Shown: positions 1 through 13,050, counted from the stretch's first letter. The stretch is 64,000 bases of DNA from Gymnorhina tibicen (GCA_013399875.1 VXAZ01001116.1:516319-580318), one strand, 5' to 3'. The notes: generated by a model not told the origin, from the letters alone. A program made the numbers and translations.

Positions 1-309
1 GCTGGAGAGGGACTTTTGACAAGTGCATGTAGTGACAGGACAAGAGGTAATGGCCTTAATCTGAAGGAAGGTAGGTTTACATTAAGTATTAGGAAAAAAT
101 TCTTTTCTGTGAGTAATGAGGCACTGAAACACATTGCCCAGTGAAATTGTGGATGCCCCATCCCTAGAGGTGTTCAAGGACAGGTTGGCTGGATTGTTGA
201 GGAACCTGGCTTAGTGGAAGGGATATCTGCTCACATCGGGAGGGCTGCAATTAGATGACCTTTCAGGTCCCTTCCAACTCAAACCATTCCATGATTCTGT
301 GATTCTATA
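1..309 (+). mobile_element. CR1 LINE, 3' end, cut by window edge
   Basis: This is the 3' terminal part of a CR1 retrotransposon. It reads from the GGAGAGGGACTTTTGACAAG motif, through a degraded TTAGGAAAAAATTCTTTTCT segment and GCCCAGTGAAATTGTGGATG, to the end CATGATTCTGTGATTCTATA. The order and end are typical of avian CR1. No coding capacity remains, because this is the 3' end of ORF2 and the 3' UTR. The copy shares its left motif with the CR1 at 42860, so both are probably from related subfamilies. The true 5' limit lies outside the window. Confidence 0.93.
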
Positions 310-2430
310 ATGCACTCCTTTCAATCTGGTCGAGTCCAGCAGGCTTTCATGCCTGTTAACATTAGTTGTACTCAGCTTTTCATTTCTATGTCCCACATGC
401 TCCCTTTTTCCCATATCACTAAGTCTCCTTTTATTTTTTTAATGTACGTATTTCACTTTCAAACGCATATAGAATTTTTTTTTTTGCAATGCTAGGTATC
501 ACAGACCAAAAATGGTTTAATTTTCATTCTGATTTGAATCCATTTGTATTCTTTTTTTCCTGTCTCTTTTCAATACTCTGCCTATTTGAGTCAGTGTATT
601 GAACAGATTTTGAAACAGTTCCTAATAATGGATAATTTGTACAATGTTAGAAGGGATGTTCATGTCCTATCCCTCCCCCCTTTTTAGTTTGTCATTAGCT
701 TGAAAACAGCGTTTAGTCAATAGATCAATAGAAATAAAATTCAACTTTTGACATTTCTTGTGGGTTATTAATGCATGTTGATCCAGAGAATGTAGAAGAC
801 TCTACCAAAGTACCACAAAGGGTGTTATTAGACTGCTCCAGTTTGGACCGTCCCTCCCTCTTGCAAGTGATCATGACATTTGTTGCCTTGGCTTTCTGCC
901 TTGGTAATCAGGAAAGAAAAATTATACCCTTCTGGAGAACAGCTCAGACCATCCAAGATCTGGACCATTCTTTGGAGATATTCCTCTTCCTTTCTCTTCA
1001 GTAACTGTTACAAAAACTGTGGGTAGACAGTGTCTTAGATTGGTCACCACAGTCACCTGCCTGAAGTTCAGTATGAATGCACTAAAAGCAAGAGTGTACT
1101 CTCACTGCGTTGAAATTCCTTACTCTTTTTGTTCTCAAATCAAAACCATCAGAAAGCACAGTAGTGGGGTTTTTATCTCACTGTTTGACAGATCACAGAG
1201 AAAATGCCTGGAATTATATAGGAAAGACATTGATGTTATTGCATAAGATTTAATTCTATGGATCTTTCTAACCACTTACCTAAGCAAATCAGATATGACA
1301 CAGGAAAGAAAGCCATTCTTGAAGGCAATGTTAAAACGGTTCCTTGCTGCTAGTGTTGTTGTCCAAGCAAATAAGTTTGCAAAGTATTTAGTAGTGTCTT
1401 TAAAAAAGGATGAGATTATCCAGAGCAACTGGTTTGAGATATATATATATAAATACATTTTGGAAAAAATAAAGATTTGGGGGTTTCTGAGTACAACAAA
1501 GCCTGTAGAAAACTGTTTAGAGGGTATGTTATTTCATATTCAGTTACTTCTAGTTTCTTTGTATTTTTCACTGGAGCATTTGATACAGGTCTTGCAGATA
1601 AGATGATGTTGGTCCACAAGGAAGTTGCTTGTGGTCCAGTTTGATAATTCCTATGACTCAGAAATTTATAAACTCATTAATGCACTACTGATCCTCAAGT
1701 ATTCATGTAAGGTTCAGTTGAATAAAGGCTTCAAGAATAGGACAAAATTAAGTAATTTGTTGAAACCAAAATGAAATACTATAAGCAGATTCTGAGTAAT
1801 AATCAAAATGAAACTCAACACTCAAAGTGTTATAGACAAGTCAAGGAGGTTACACTTCTGTAAGATCTGTAAGAATCTCTCCTGTTTAAGGTTTAGTTCA
1901 GATTGCTAAGGAATTATGAAACTGAACTCCTGGTATGGCAACTCTTACTGTTGATTAAATAAAAAAATTGACGTATTTATTTACTTTTCATGATCTTACT
2001 TAAATTCTGATTCTCTCATTATTAAGTACATTCAACTGTTAATCCTTGAATTCCTTTTAAAACATACAAGTCATTTTCTAAGGTGGAAGCGCAAGAGCGG
2101 AAGCTAGCAAAAATAAGCTGTTACACTGCAGATATATGTAATTTTCTGGCTCAACACCTTAGCTAAAATGCAAAGTGATACTGTTCCTCTTTTTCATCCT
2201 TCTCTCATTGCTCATTTTGTCACCTTGCTTTGTAAATTAGAGTTATAGAAAAAGAATCATTAACAAATCTTTCTTGCCAATGACAGACTGAAAAAATCTC
2301 ACGTTTTTTCGTGTTTGTATATTTTAATATACATACAAAGCATGTAGAGATTGTTATACTAGAAGCAACTGATAGCACCTAAGAAATTATTGATTTCTCT
2401 TTGTGATTTCTCTTCGTGAACTTAAATGCA
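310..2430. other. AT-rich intergenic or intronic sequence, no gene seen
   Basis: Only short chance-level open frames occur here, the longest about 100 codons (1295-1606 +), with no recognisable domain. The stretch contains a short (AT)n run at about 1439-1451 and ordinary A/T homopolymers. I recognise no transposon, RNA gene or coding exon in it. Confidence 0.6.
1439..1451. repeat. (AT)n microsatellite
   Basis: A short alternating AT run of about six units that blends into TAAATACA on its right side. It is too short to be more than an ordinary simple repeat. Confidence 0.6.
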
Positions 2431-2439
2431 GAATTTTAT

Positions 2440-2760
2440 AATTTACTTTTATTTTTGTGAATGATTTTTAAATTGGTGATGTCATCAAGCTGTAGCTTCT
2501 TTTGCTCTGCCTACCTTCTGCAAAGCACAGTTATTTCACAAAGCATTTATTAGCAGTTTCACTAAGTCATGCATTTTTCCCCTTGTGCTCACTGTAAACA
2601 GTGCAACTGAGTGCTAATCACAGTAAAGAAATTAATCTCATCCAGAAAGGAAAACTGAGAAGCTCCCTAATGTGCTAGACAGAGATGGCAAAATGAGGAA
2701 GTAAAGCACACAGCTATTAATCTTTATATCTTGAATTGCCTTTAAAAAGCTATTAATTTT
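2440..2760. promoter_or_regulatory. Candidate conserved non-coding element
   Basis: The interval has mixed, non-repetitive sequence with several motifs common in developmental enhancers: TGATGTCATCA, TAATCA/TTAATCT homeodomain-like cores, AGCTATTAAT twice (about 2710 and 2748), and TCATGCAT. No open frame or repeat signature explains it. The call is inference from texture only; alignment to other birds and reptiles would settle it. Confidence 0.2.
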
Positions 2761-5700
2761 TTTTGTTAGAAATCTCTCTTTAAACCATTTTCAGCAGCAT
2801 TCACAAAGGCTTCAGGGTTTGAGTTTCCCAACTTTCAATATGTTCCACTAAAAGGATTCTGGGTGCCATTTACAGAGAGCCATTCTTAAAAGGAGAATTG
2901 TAAAGCAAATATTTTTCCAGAAAATTTTCATTTGAACCAGCTACTAATTTTTTGAATGTGTTAAAGCCAGGAGCACTTTGTAGAACAGTGGAAAGTAAGT
3001 AACCATGGCTGGTTTTAGTTATTAATTACCACTTAGCACCAAAAAGGCCCTCCAGTTCATTTTCTACTTGTTTTTGGATGTTTTTAAATTCACTGCTCTC
3101 TCATTTTGTATAGCTGGACACAATAACTGCACATGCAGTATTTAATACATAGAAAAGCAATAACATAGGATGATAAGTCAGGAAATACCCTCTTAGGCAT
3201 GTGTGTCATGAAGTGATCTTCAAATACATATTCACAGGCTTTTTCCAGTGTTGTTTAATACCATTCTTACTGTGCTTGTTGAGTTCCATGTGCCAGATAA
3301 GCAGAATCCACACAAGTCACATGAAAGAGGAACAATGTGGCCGAATCTCCTGCAGGGTCTGTGTCTACCAGAGTTTCTTCACAATGTGCTTCTGAAATAT
3401 GCATGCATTAAAAATAGTCAGGGTGGAAAGTGCTGAGCTCCTCTCCTTGTCAGTGACCAGAAGCCAACAGTCTTCATTCAAGCACCTGCCAACAACCTTA
3501 CAAGATCCTGATACTAAACCTAAACAACAACGACTTCCCCTTGGCAATTTTCATTTGCCACAGAGGCACTTTGAGCTGTATCTGCTGACATCAAAGTACC
3601 TCAGTGAATCACCTCTGGTTCCCTCCAGTGATCAAAACAGTAACATGTAGAAGCTCTTCCAGTCCCTGAACAGAAGAAAATTATGAAGCTGTCAAGAGCT
3701 CAGAAGAGAAATCATGCCAATTGTTCATTCTTTTTTATCATGAACAGTGTGGTCTTCAAGTGGCTCTGCTGACCACTGCAGTGATAGTGTAGAAAGAGAC
3801 ATTAGCACAACAATAAAATGCCCACAAATAGGTGTGACAAATCTTCCAGAGATTATTACTGCAGTGGCTACAGCTGGGGTTTAGATGACCCATTTGGATT
3901 AGATATGCAAGGTTTAAATGTTGACATTTGATATCACAACTCTAGGCAATGACCTACATCCAGGAAGCTTCTTGTCTCTAGATTTTGTAATAATACCTAA
4001 TAATCTAGTTGTCCTCTTCTTTGGATATATACAACTATTTATCAGATAAATTTTATATAAGATGTGTATTATTAGTTATATATATGTTTTATTACCTGTA
4101 TATATATACACACACCTATTTATATATATGTAACAAATCAGTTCTCATTCTTTTCACCTTTATCCATTGAACAAGGAAAATAGACTATTATCTATGACTA
4201 CATCGATGTTTGTGAAACTGCTTCTCTGAACAGATAAAGCATTGCGAGCCCTAGCATTATGTATACATGCAAAAACATAGTTTAGCCTCACAACATCTTC
4301 CAATATTTGAGAGAAGCATTTCCACTACCTACTAACCGGGTATTTTCTTCACCTATTATAATAATTTTTGTTTCATTACTTATTATACAACCCCATGTGC
4401 ATATAAAAAGATAATTACACCTGTATGAAGAAAGATAATTTTTATTCGCTCACCTTGTAGACTGGAAGATAATATACAGTTTTTATGGCTTTTATTAAGG
4501 AGAAACGCTATGTTTTGTATAATTCTTAAACAATTTGTGTAACCCAGTTAAGGCATTCCTTCCTAACAATAGACTGGATCTTGTTGCAGATGCCTGTACT
4601 GCAGCAATTCATGTGCAGAGTTTGTGAGGCAGCAATTGCCTGCTGGAGGCAACTGTCCCTTTGTTAATGTGATGGGGCTAATGAAGACAATGGTAACCTT
4701 TAAAATTTTTCAGGTTTTCTGTGATGTGTATAACCTCCTGACACACGTTTGAAAATACCTTGAATATGGCAAAAGCTATCATTATCTGACAGGGGAATGT
4801 TTTATGGGTCACCACTGAAACTAACTGATGGAAAATTGTCAGTAGTTTCTTTAAAGCTCCTTTATGCAATTCTTCAGTATTGTGCTATAAACCACTTTTC
4901 CATGTGTGTCCTTAACTCATCTATGCTCCTAATATAACAATACCATTCACAGTGTATGACATCTCTCTAAATGATTAATTTTAACAACTTAAAGCACTCC
5001 ATGTCAGTCATGTGTCCCAAATTAAAGTTAAAAGAAGCATGGACTAAATCTCAGGTTAGAGATTACATTATATCAAGAATGATAAAATATCCATACTGTT
5101 TTGCTCTGATTCTGCCCATCTTTCAGTCTTAGGAACGTTGTCTTTTGAAGCTTGTCCCCTCGGCATTCATTCACTGAATCACTGGCTGGATATGTTAGAA
5201 GATCTGGCTCACTGCTTCCTCTCCAGATACAGAACATATCACCTCTGGGATATGTACAGATTCTATTAGAGCAAAGCCTCAGGCCTGACAATATCTCGCT
5301 GCAATGATTGTCTCTAGTGAGTGAATAGTTACCCACACAGATTTAATTAACAGCAGCAGTAGAGTATTCACTATTATAGAACTCTGTGGTAAATTACTAA
5401 TCAGAACTCCAGGCACACTGGAGGGAATAGAAAGATGAGGAAATTATGAGATCAGTTTTAAACAATATGGAACAGGCATGAGCAACACGAGCATTGTTTA
5501 TATGTAATAAATGCAGTGATGGTCTGGGAGTAAAATGCCTAGCAGATTATCACTTAAGATCTTCTCCAGGAGTTTCAACAGTTAAATATCTGAGGTGCAG
5601 GGGATTGTGCTGTATGTCTTGAGGGGGATGGTGATGGACAGAAATCATGTTTACATTAGTGGTTATTTTGACATCAAATGGAGCAAATAATTTTTAGTTG

Positions 5701-8700
5701 GTTATGGGTTTAGCTCTCAATGTCTAGCCTTTGCTGAGTTAAAATGTTGGCAACTGTAGGTAAAAATATATAAGCAGGGCAGAGAAGTAAGCAGCAGTGT
5801 TCTGGAGTAGAGATTAATTAAAATTTCTTAAATCACGGACTTGGAATGGGCACCTCAGCTCTTTAAGAGATCTGCTGCTTTGGCACATCTGAAATGGGCC
5901 CACCTGCCTAGTGCAATCAAGGTCACTGAAACACTCTGAAAGTGCATTTTCACTTACAGAGTGCCATTGGGACTATATGGTGCAGTTAAGCTCTGAGAAT
6001 GGAATACCATAGGCTGAGCTCCAGTGGGAGACAACATATTCAGGAATCTGTAAAAGTTTCTGTGCAATTCCATCTGCTGTGAGCAAATGCAAGTCATATA
6101 AAACACAAGTTTGCAGTCTCTGCCTCTAACACTTACCAAAGTCATTGCAGTGTTGTGAACAAAAACACTCTCACTGGAGCAAGCAGGCTGAAGTTTTGGA
6201 TCTGTGAAGGCTTTTATGTGAAGTGAAGGAGAAGTTGCTTTCAGCACAATTTTCTGATGGATATTTTCCCAAACACAGGGAGAATCATTGGAACTTTGAA
6301 TACCATGAAAGATATGAATGGAAAGTGCTTTCTCTCTCTTTCTGTTCCAGATCATACTTTAAAATATTTTTTTCAGCTTTAAAATACTTCAGGTCAGTTT
6401 TCTACAAATGATTCTTTGAACATATACAAAGAAGCATCTAACTTAGAATTTGGAAAATTTTTATGCTGCAGGCTTTCAGTATCTATGAAATATTGATTAG
6501 AGAGGAAAGAAATTCACAGCCCACATTTTGTATTCTGCAAACTAAATTGATCCTTTTCCACTTCAACTACATGTTATATATTCACAATGGGCAAACATTA
6601 CCTGTTACGTTCCTGCCAGAGCAACAATTTTTAAATTAGTAAAGGAGCATTAAGTTTAGGCTTTCAATATTGCATTCAGCATGGATGTATCATCAATAAG
6701 GAAAAGACCCTCTTTCTCTTGTCATTGAATACAATGACAGATTTACAAATTGCCATGATTTTGCAGTGTGGTAAGTCAGTCCAACTCCCAGGAACTGACT
6801 ACAAGTGTTTCCATTGCTAATGCCTGGTAGAATATAGTAGCGTAATCAACAGGGTGAGTTAATCTTTGCTTCTATAATCCAAGTGGACAGTTAGAAGGTT
6901 GAATAGTCTCTTTCTTCACGTGAGTATCTTATTTCATATCAGTAACCAACTAAACGCCACTAATTTCATCACTTGCAATTATGAGATCTTGCTTTAAGAA
7001 CTACCACTTCTGTGTGTCTGTCTGCCTGTCTGCCAAGCTTTAGGAAGAGAATACAGAATTGGCTCTACTCAAAATGAAAAAAAAAATTTATTCACAGTCA
7101 GAAACCTTAGTCAGCTCTTCAGCTGATGCCAGACACCAGAAATCCATTAAATTAATGGTTTGTTTATAAGAAGGGAGTTTAGGGATGTTATTTTTAAAAG
7201 TAGTTCAAAATTAGAAGAAGCTGAGGGACACTAGGCTTCTAGAAATTGCAAATTACCAGCAAGTCCATGTCATGATTGATTCTTACTAACCTTAGATTTG
7301 CTTAAAATAATGAGAAGCATATTTAAATAGAAGACCAAATAGCAACTTTGGGCAAGAAAAAGAAATTTCACTGAGGAAATAAAAAGCTTGCATAGACAGT
7401 TAAACAGCTAGACATTTACATGCCTTACTTCATACACTATCTAAATAATGCTACAACAGCAAAGTATGCAAATAGAATTGGAGCTTGCAGGTCACTGAAC
7501 ATTTCGAATTCTTCCATTGCCATTTCAGCACAAAGTGCTAAAATCCTTTGTACTGAACCACAGCTAGAATTCCCAGTGCTTCTTGATACTGAAAATATTT
7601 ATCTTAATCGTGGTGGTTTAATAAACAATTGGCAGCACATCAAAGCAAAACAAAATACTGGATGCTTTATTCAGGACATCTGAAAAGATAATTTTTTAAT
7701 GAAATTCCTGCATCATTTTCTTAGAACTTTTATTTATGAATGATCCTTTTGGTGCTACTGCATCTGCATTAGAGAAAATAAAAATAAGTGAAATAAAGAG
7801 GATATGGGTAAAGCCTGTAGAAATTTTTTTATAGAGTTCAGGAAAGTCACACAAAGAAAAGAAGAAACTATTACAAGAGTACCACGCACAGGCAGATGAA
7901 AACAAAGCTGTGGAAACAGCAATACTCATTATGCACTTGGCTGATTGTGCACCCGTTCTGTTGTTTTGGAAATGGATGCAATGTATTTGTTCCACTAGGG
8001 AGGTTTCTGTTGGTGAATACATAAAATTAAAATGTTTCCAAAAGTATCTAGACTTTTTTTTTCAGTGGTACATGTTGGCTGTGTTTTTGAACAGTTGTGC
8101 TTTATCTCTAAACCAAGTTCCACACTTTGCTGCCAGCTATTATTGCTCTTGTCTCCCACGTCTCTGCCCGACTCCCATCTTCCACCCAACCTTTCCTTTA
8201 CGGCTTACATCTCTAGTACAGCTTGTCATTGATTTCTTACTTTATCTTTACAATAACCAACTCTTTTCGACTTCTGACCCACTTTGCTTTTTTTTCTTTT
8301 TTTTTGAACCAGGAGAGTAAAAACCCAGCAGGTGGATTTCTCAGTAATTAGAGTTTTATCTCTTCATCCAACTCAAGCAGAAATACCACAAGATGTACCA
8401 TACTTATATGCTGCAATAATATTTACTGATAAGAATAATCCCATTGACTTTCTGTTGAAGCTGAAGGACCATTAACATACATGGAGATTGCAAGGTCAGA
8501 ACCTGACTTGAGTGAGAATCTTCAGTGTTTACAAGACTGCCACATGCATCAAATACTCCACTTTTGTGGGGAAAAATAATGCAAATAATCTATTACTGCA
8601 TATAAATAACACAGAATGTCTATGCCATATCTTATTTTCACTTTATTTTTGTAGGTTCAAAACAAGAAACAAAGTCGAAATCAAATAAATTACTCTGATT

Positions 8701-9560
8701 TCTTTATTTTCTTTTTTCTTTTTTTCCTACTTAATAATATTCCACATTTAGGTTACTCACCATAACCTTTGGTTGAGAATCAGTTAACCTTCATTTTTTC
8801 TTTGCTTCTTAGGAATCAGTAGTTTTTCACCAAAGAATCAAGAAAACAAAACCCCATGATATATTTTGTGTGGTTCACATGTCACATAGTCTTTTAGGGG
8901 ACTAATGAATTTAAAGTAAATTAGGAAGGGGTTTGGAAGGACTCCCCCAAGACTTTTGTGTGGATGGTGTAGCATAGCAGAAAGATGAAAGCATTCAAAT
9001 TTCAAATGAAGCACCACAGGTAAAGAGATTCAGCATGAATTTCAAATACATAATCCTTGTGTTGGTGTGATAATTAAACATTTTTTTAAGTGCATTTGGT
9101 TTATTACAGGACCCAGTTTAATATGAATATCTCTACAGTGAGTTAGGAACAGGGATTGCATAAGCAATGGCTGCTGTTGTCCAAGAGTTTTCATGACAGC
9201 ACACTGAATCCAGCTGAAATTTAACTGCAGAAGTACAGTGAGGCTAGTGTTGCTGAGTTCGAGGAGCTCAGGAACATCAGAAGTGATGCATTTCTGTCTA
9301 ATGATCTGAGTTACAGGCATTCACAGTTCCAATGTTTCCTGGATTCTGTTAACATCACAAGTTTTGCACGGACAAAAGATGTTCATATTAACTCTCCTGA
9401 TACAAAAGGAGCAGAGCAAAGGAATACAGCAGTGATAGACTGCAGCTCGATGTACAACTACAGAAGAAAAGGCACAAAAAAACACAGACTGAATCAATGT
9501 CAGTCTCCAACATGTTGAGAAACAACCTGCTCTGGGATGCCTACACAGAAGATGGTTGTG
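2761..9560. other. Long AT-rich stretch without recognisable gene
   Basis: No CR1, LTR or RNA signature was recognised. An alternating TA/CA-rich segment lies at about 4028-4131. Plus-strand pyrimidine-rich sequence lies at about 8120-8310 and ends in CTTTTTTTTTGAACCAG, which resembles a splice acceptor but has no matching exon. The longest open frames are 7910-8320 (+, 136 codons) and 5954-6355 (-, 133 codons). Neither shows a domain, signal peptide or codon bias that I recognise, and frames of this size are expected by chance in AT-rich DNA of this length. Confidence 0.55.
4028..4131. repeat. TA/CA-rich low-complexity segment
   Basis: Several alternating TATATATA blocks and one TACACACACACC block occur within about 100 bases. 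This is degenerate low-complexity sequence rather than one clean microsatellite array. Confidence 0.6.
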
Positions 9561-11000
9561 CAGCAAAAGTTAAAATTAAATGGAAATAAAAGGTAGAAGT
9601 AACAAGTACAACCTCTTACCTTGCTCAGCAGAAGAAAAGGTAATGTCATATGACAGTAGCCAATTATAACTGTGCAATAAGTCTTGTCTCCCCAAAAGGA
9701 GCACAGAGACCAGTGGGGGAGCCCAAATAATGCCTTAGCCTGGCTTCTCCCAGAAGCATCACAGAAGCCATCAAGCCATCAAGGGACTATCTCCACAGAC
9801 CCAGACAGGAGAACAAGGAGAGAAGGGAATCCAAATTGAGGTCTCAGAGGAAGTTAACACACTGTCAAGGCCCTTCCCAGGGCTATTACAGGACAGCTGC
9901 AGCCTTGTTGTCCAGATATGAAACCCATCACCATAGGTAAACATCAGAGCAACTTTCGGACTGAGGGGGTATTGCCCAGAGGCATGGGACGTGTTATGTG
10001 GTGCAGGGGAAGAACACTTGGGGCTTGCGCAAGTTTTATTATAGGAAATTTGAGGGTGGAATTAAAGGTGCAAAAAGAGAGGAATCAAGGTGGTTTGGGG
10101 AGGAAGAATAGTGGGAAAATAAAGAGGGAAGTAGGGGTAGTTGTGTGTAAGTAGTTTGCTGGTTGGTAAACCTGTTTGTCCATGCCCTGCACCTGATCTG
10201 CACAGACTGTCCTGTGTCCTTACTAAATTCCTTTCTACTCTTTTCCAGATGAGGAACTCTCATGTGCGTCTGTGCATCTGGGACTGTGACTGCGGGCAGA
10301 CCACAGGCTGGAGGTGGAAGTAGCTGCCAAGATCCCAGTGGGTGGGTGTCAATGCCAGAAGCTGGAGTGGGAACCCAGGTCGCAGGGACACAGATGTCCA
10401 TGGTGCCACCCACTGGAGCAACTGTGGGTAAATTGAGTGTGTGAGTGCCAGCAAAGGTCAAACCAAGTCAGTGTGGTGGTCTAGGAGTCAGGGTGTCTCT
10501 AAGAGAAAGACCACAGAGACAGGTTGTGGGGTGGTTATTGGGGATCGGGGGAGTTTTGGATGGTTCTTTGTGTATGTGTGCATCTCTGAGGGCATTTGTA
10601 CCAGCAGACAGAGCATGGCTGTGGCCTCAGGGGTTTGTGTGTCCAAGTGTCAGCTACTGAGCAGACTGGGAGTGGAAGCCCAGCTGTGCGGGGAACCATA
10701 CTGTACATATGCACACATACATACTCCCAGTAGCAGATCTCTGTCCTGCTCAGCAGAGAGGGAAGCAGGATGAGGCCATTGCTTTCTGTGCTGTGTGCAA
10801 GTGCTCTGTGTCTCTCAGTATTGATCTGTGCAGACCATTGTATGTTTAAATGTAGTGAAAACATGTCTGTGCATGTGCCTGGTGTGCATAGGGAATACGT
10901 GCTCAGTCTCACTACTGATGAACCTGGGGACATGAAGTTGTGACAGTTTCATCTCTCTCAAGCTGCCAGATTTTTCCCTAATCCACTAACAGCAATGTAT
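9561..11000. other. G/T-rich compositional island, unclassified
   Basis: Base use changes sharply from the AT-rich surroundings. From about 9680 the plus strand becomes G-rich and then TG-rich, with loosely repeated phrases: GGGAGTGGAAGCCCAG at about 10667, GGAGTGGGAACCCAGGT at about 10364, and many TGTGTGTG/GTGTGCAT pieces. Open frames of 110 to 140 codons on both strands (10039-10461 -, 10441-10773 +, 10535-10933 -) are probably a by-product of fewer stop codons. The block could be an old retroviral LTR or internal fragment, or a decayed minisatellite. I cannot name a family. Confidence 0.4.
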
Positions 11001-11224
11001 TGAGCAAATATTCTTTTCCCTTTTACCTAGGGAAGGAAGTGCAGGTTGGAAATGATTAAATATCACTTGAACAAATACAAGAAAGAAAAAAGTCAGTAAA
11101 GAACAAAAAAATACATCTTACCTATTTATAAAATATAGTGACAGTGATGTGGCTTGCTAGAAATTCTGTATTGATGGGGTTCATAACAGATTCTTGTACT
11201 GCAATAATCCCTTTCCTCTCTTCT

Positions 11225-13050
11225 GGTTGGCTTGGTCATAGTAAGGTGATAAGCATAATCTTTCATTTCAGGTGGTTTTAACTGCTTGAAGAAGTTCTGC
11301 TAGAGATTTGCCTGTCCAGCCTCTGGTGATGTTTTTTACCAGGTTGTCCACAAACAGCTCCTCCTCTTTTCATTTTTTTTCCTGCAAATTTATGTTTGCT
11401 AGGGCTTTTGCTTTAGTCACATTGCCAAACCTTTCCGACTTCTGTCTTTACACTGCTGCTAGCAGAGGCTCATGGGATCCAATTACTGCAGATCCTGCTT
11501 CCCTGTAATAGAGCTGTTAGTTCTGTGCGCTGTACATGGTATCTATTGAATTCTGCAGAGACATCTGAATTCAAAGGCTTGAATTCTTCATTCTGTTCCT
11601 GCTGTTTGAGTTTCACCTGTTTCACACTGTTCATGCTCCTGAGAACACAATATTTCTAAAAATTCCTTTTTTTTTTCTCTTGGATCTACTAAAGTTGTTC
11701 TTGTCTTTCCAGGTTGTATTTTGGAGTGTGAGCACTGCTAGCATGAGGGCAATTCTTTGGATTTCTGTTTCATGTTTCCTGTCTTTCATGGTAGTAGTAC
11801 CGAGGTACTTGAATAAGTCCCCCCATTCAACTTTCTTGCTTTTGATATCTATTTCTTTTTCAGAGCCAGTAATCTTCATTATCATTACACTGCTATTTTT
11901 TTGTCCTGATCTCCATACCATATATCATTGCAGTACTGCCCAGCTTTGTCACTGCTTTTCCACATACTGGTCCTATTCCTCCTATCAAATCTACATCATC
12001 TTCAAAGGATAGATTACCTATATTACTACCTCTGACTGATAGCACTCCTTCAAAGTTTTGAGAGTCCTTTGACAAGGAAACTATTGAAGAGATATGGCAA
12101 TAGGAGACATCACTTTCTTATACCAGCTGTTATATGGAACTACTTACTCAGTGTGTTGCCGTCAAGGACTTTATTCCCTGCACTATAATAAAGGATTTCA
12201 GTGGTTGTCACTGTTCTTTTGCTAATGTTGAGTATCTTCGTCACAGTCTGTGGTATTCATTGCCGTGAATGATCAAATGCTCTATTGAAGCCTGTGACGT
12301 CACAGTCTAGTTCCATTACATATTGTCAGCATTTAATGTTCAATTTCTTAAGTTGAATGTCTGATCTATTGCACTTGGTGTCATTCTAAAACCTTCTTCT
12401 TCCTCCTCAGGTAATGTGTTTGGCAGATCAAGTAGACAAAGGAACATATTGTCAAGGCCTCTTTTTGGCAAGTAACGCCCTGACAGCATTAAGATATGTG
12501 TGAAGCTTGTGAATTACAATAATGGCAGTATCTCCCTTGGTTTTTTGTAAAAGTTTAGCTTTTCCTGATGGGAAAAGCTGTAATTTCCCGGCCTTCATTT
12601 GATAACTCTAAGGATGAACAAATCCTCTCTGAGTCTTGTTCAGTTGCTATTGATGTTAACGTTTACTTCATAGTTACACAAACCCTTGCACCAGTCCCAC
12701 AGCCTGCCTGAAATTGCTTTGGCTTCCTTTTTGGAAGGCATACATTTTTGTCATAAAATATAAATACACTTCCTCATTGTTAAGTTGATGGCAAATTTTT
12801 TCTCTTCCTCCTTTCTATATTCTGTTGTTTGTGTATCTGTATGATTTTAACTTTTTATGATTGGTACTGGTCTATCCTGAGCAGCTTTCTTGTGGTCCTC
12901 TTTCTCCAACAAGTTTACGAACCAGTCATCTTACTGCTGCTAAACTTAGCGCACTGAATAATTTGTTCATACTCAATTTCCTAGGATGAGTGCTTAATTT
13001 TTTGGTAGAATTTAATATACTGATTTTTCTCCAGTGACAGGCTCGGCAAT
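11225..13050 (-). mobile_element. Old non-LTR retrotransposon pol relic, not CR1 (RTE-like)
   Basis: Read on the minus strand, this interval carries ordered pieces of a non-LTR retrotransposon pol, separated by stops and frameshifts. In order they are: an endonuclease-RT linker, DDWFVNLLEKEDHKKAAQD (about 12930-12870); an RT motif resembling DFxKAFDxV, here DVTGFNRAFDHSR (about 12305-12265); the catalytic block GNLSFEDDVDLIGG (about 12030-11985) in place of the usual FADD; YGMEIRTKK (about 11915-11890); FKYLG (about 11817-11803); an IQRIAL/WKDKN segment; and a C-terminal WTGKSLAELLQAV (about 11320-11282). These blocks and their order fit RTE-type LINEs better than CR1, whose RT carries FADDTKL and lacks these flanking blocks. 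The clade name is from memory of family motifs. Decay is heavy, so the copy is ancient and inactive. Confidence 0.72.
11631..12075 (-). pseudogene. Reverse transcriptase palm fragment of the RTE-like relic
   Basis: Two overlapping minus-strand frames (12075-11893 and 11921-11631) together carry the catalytic aspartates (FEDD, with E replacing the usual A), the following YGMEI block, FKYLG, and the IQRIAL...WKDKN...VFSGA segment. The change of frame falls at a seven-T run on the plus strand near 11898, an obvious site for an indel. The first frame ends in a stop just after TKK. This is a fragment of one enzyme, not two small genes. Confidence 0.7.

Noticed and set aside
5954..6355. 133-codon minus frame
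   Set aside because: No recognised domain, no repeat or exon context; length is near chance expectation for this window.
7910..8320. 136-codon plus frame
   Set aside because: Ends in a run of phenylalanines from a T tract in pyrimidine-rich DNA; no domain recognised.
10039..10933. Frames of 110-140 codons on both strands
   Set aside because: Overlapping open frames on opposite strands in a TG-rich island indicate composition, not coding.
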